Shown one piece after another: positions 5,543-6,298 of a stretch of 6,298 nt of DNA. A model generated the notes under the pieces. The model did not search any database. It saw only the letters and a program-made list of their open reading frames with translations, and had not been told where the DNA came from. Location of the stretch: NCBI GenBank assembly GCA_025458465.1, contig JALOSK010000116.1, positions 1 to 6,298 on the forward strand, read 5' to 3'. This stretch comes from Sandarakinorhabdus sp. (GTDB lineage Bacteria > Pseudomonadota > Alphaproteobacteria > Sphingomonadales > Sphingomonadaceae). The translations under genes were made by a program, and so were the position numbers. Each line of letters starts with the position of its first letter. Within the stretch, counting starts at the first letter, position 1.

Positions 5543-6298
5543 ATGACGACGGGTGAAATGAAACGCATCGTGCTGGCGCGGCATATCGTGGGCGCGCCGA
5601 GCCCGGACGATTTCCGGCTGGAGACGCTGCCGATCCCCGAACTGCAGGATGGCCAGCTGCTGATCGCCAACCGCTTCATCAGCTGCGATCCGGGCACGCG
5701 GTCGCGCCTGTCGCCCGGCGCCTCCTATGCGCCGCCCTTGCAGCCCGGCGCGATGGTCGATGGATTTGCGGTGGGCGAAGTGGTGGAGAGCCGCCATCCG
5801 CGCTTTGCCGCCGGCGATCTGGTGATGGGCACCGGCTGGGCCACGCACATGGTGTCGAACGGGCGCGGTTATCTGTCGAAAGTGCCCGATCTGGGCGTGC
5901 CGCTGTCGTTGTGGAACGGCATTTTGGGCGTGCCGGGGATGACGGCGTGGTTTGGCCTGAAGCGCGTGGCGCAGATGCAGCCTGGCGAGCGCGTGCTGGT
6001 CACGAGCGCCGCCGGCCCGGTGGGCGCAACGGCAGGCCAGCTGGCGAAGCTGTGGGGCGCATCCAAGGTGGTCGGCATTGCCGGCGGCGCGGAGAAATGC
6101 CGCTGGCTCACCGAGGACTGCGGCTTTGATGACGCATTGGATTACAAGGCGCCCGATTTCGAGGCGCGCTTTGCCGAGGCCAGCGCGGATGGCTGGGATG
6201 TGCTGTTCGACAATGTCGGCAATGCCAGCATCGATCGCGCGCTGCCGGTGATGCGGATGCGGGGCCGCATCGTGGTTTCGGGGCAGGTGGCGGATTAC
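5543..6298 (+). CDS. NADP-dependent MDR oxidoreductase (CurA/prostaglandin reductase type), 3' end cut by window
   Basis: The frame is open for 252 codons from ATG 5543 to the window end; the family usually has about 335-345 residues, so roughly a quarter is missing. These zinc-independent medium-chain reductases use NADPH to reduce the C=C bond of enals, enones and related electrophiles. Visible landmarks: the N-terminal strand MKRIVLARHIVGAPSPDDF (6-24); NRFISCDPGTRSRLS (43-57), a family-typical substrate-domain segment; GAMVDGFAVGEVVES (69-83); LGVPGMTAWFGL (128-139); the glycine-rich nucleotide-binding loop VTSAAGPVGATAGQLAK (153-169); VVGIAGGAEKC (176-186), where the family places NADP-phosphate contacts; and FDNVG (222-226). 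No structural-zinc cysteine cluster is present. ATG 5543 has a good Shine-Dalgarno; ATG 5558 (codon 6) is an alternative. It is divergent from the VOC gene, and a shared role in carbonyl detoxification is plausible but inferred. Confidence 0.92.
   Translation, partial: MTTGEMKRIVLARHIVGAPSPDDFRLETLPIPELQDGQLLIANRFISCDPGTRSRLSPGASYAPPLQPGAMVDGFAVGEVVESRHPRFAAGDLVMGTGWATHMVSNGRGYLSKVPDLGVPLSLWNGILGVPGMTAWFGLKRVAQMQPGERVLVTSAAGPVGATAGQLAKLWGASKVVGIAGGAEKCRWLTEDCGFDDALDYKAPDFEARFAEASADGWDVLFDNVGNASIDRALPVMRMRGRIVVSGQVADY

Overview
The window is a compact, GC-rich stretch (about 70% in sampled lines) with the codon habits of an alphaproteobacterium. The gene families and overall style suggest a sphingomonad (Sphingomonas, Novosphingobium or a relative). 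That placement is inference; there is no rRNA or other marker gene here.

Layout. (1) Positions 1-1245, minus strand: a Tat-exported-looking class V PLP-dependent aminotransferase (isopenicillin N epimerase-like), running off the left edge near its C-terminus. (2) A divergent intergenic region of about 130 bp with a weak promoter candidate and a 14-bp palindrome. (3) Positions 1377-3494, plus strand: a complete membrane H+-translocating pyrophosphatase (hppA) carrying the Lys/Thr signature of the K+-independent class. It is followed after 7 bp by (4) a stand-alone CinA C-terminal (PncC-like) domain protein, 3502-3996, probably in the same operon. (5) A 1,069-bp interval, 3997-5065, bounded by two 49-bp inverted copies of a hairpin-bearing repeat that differ at one base. 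Between them lies a 272-aa orphan gene (4153-4971) of clearly lower GC, about 47% in a sampled line. (6) Positions 5085-5510, minus strand: a small VOC (glyoxalase-fold) protein. (7) Positions 5543 to the right edge, plus strand: an NADP-dependent MDR oxidoreductase of the CurA/prostaglandin-reductase type, divergent from the VOC gene across only 32 bp and truncated by the window end.

How the parts fit together. The pyrophosphatase stores PPi energy as a proton gradient, and the CinA-domain protein is plausibly cotranscribed with it, though no functional link is obvious. The VOC and MDR pair would suit detoxification of reactive carbonyls or enones, but this rests on family knowledge and adjacency only. 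The most unusual part is the repeat-bounded orphan gene. Each repeat copy sits just after the stop codon of an inward-pointing gene (cinA-like on +, VOC on -), so the repeats could be 3'-end terminator elements, the ends of a small acquired cassette, or both. No transposase, CRISPR array, tRNA or rRNA was seen.
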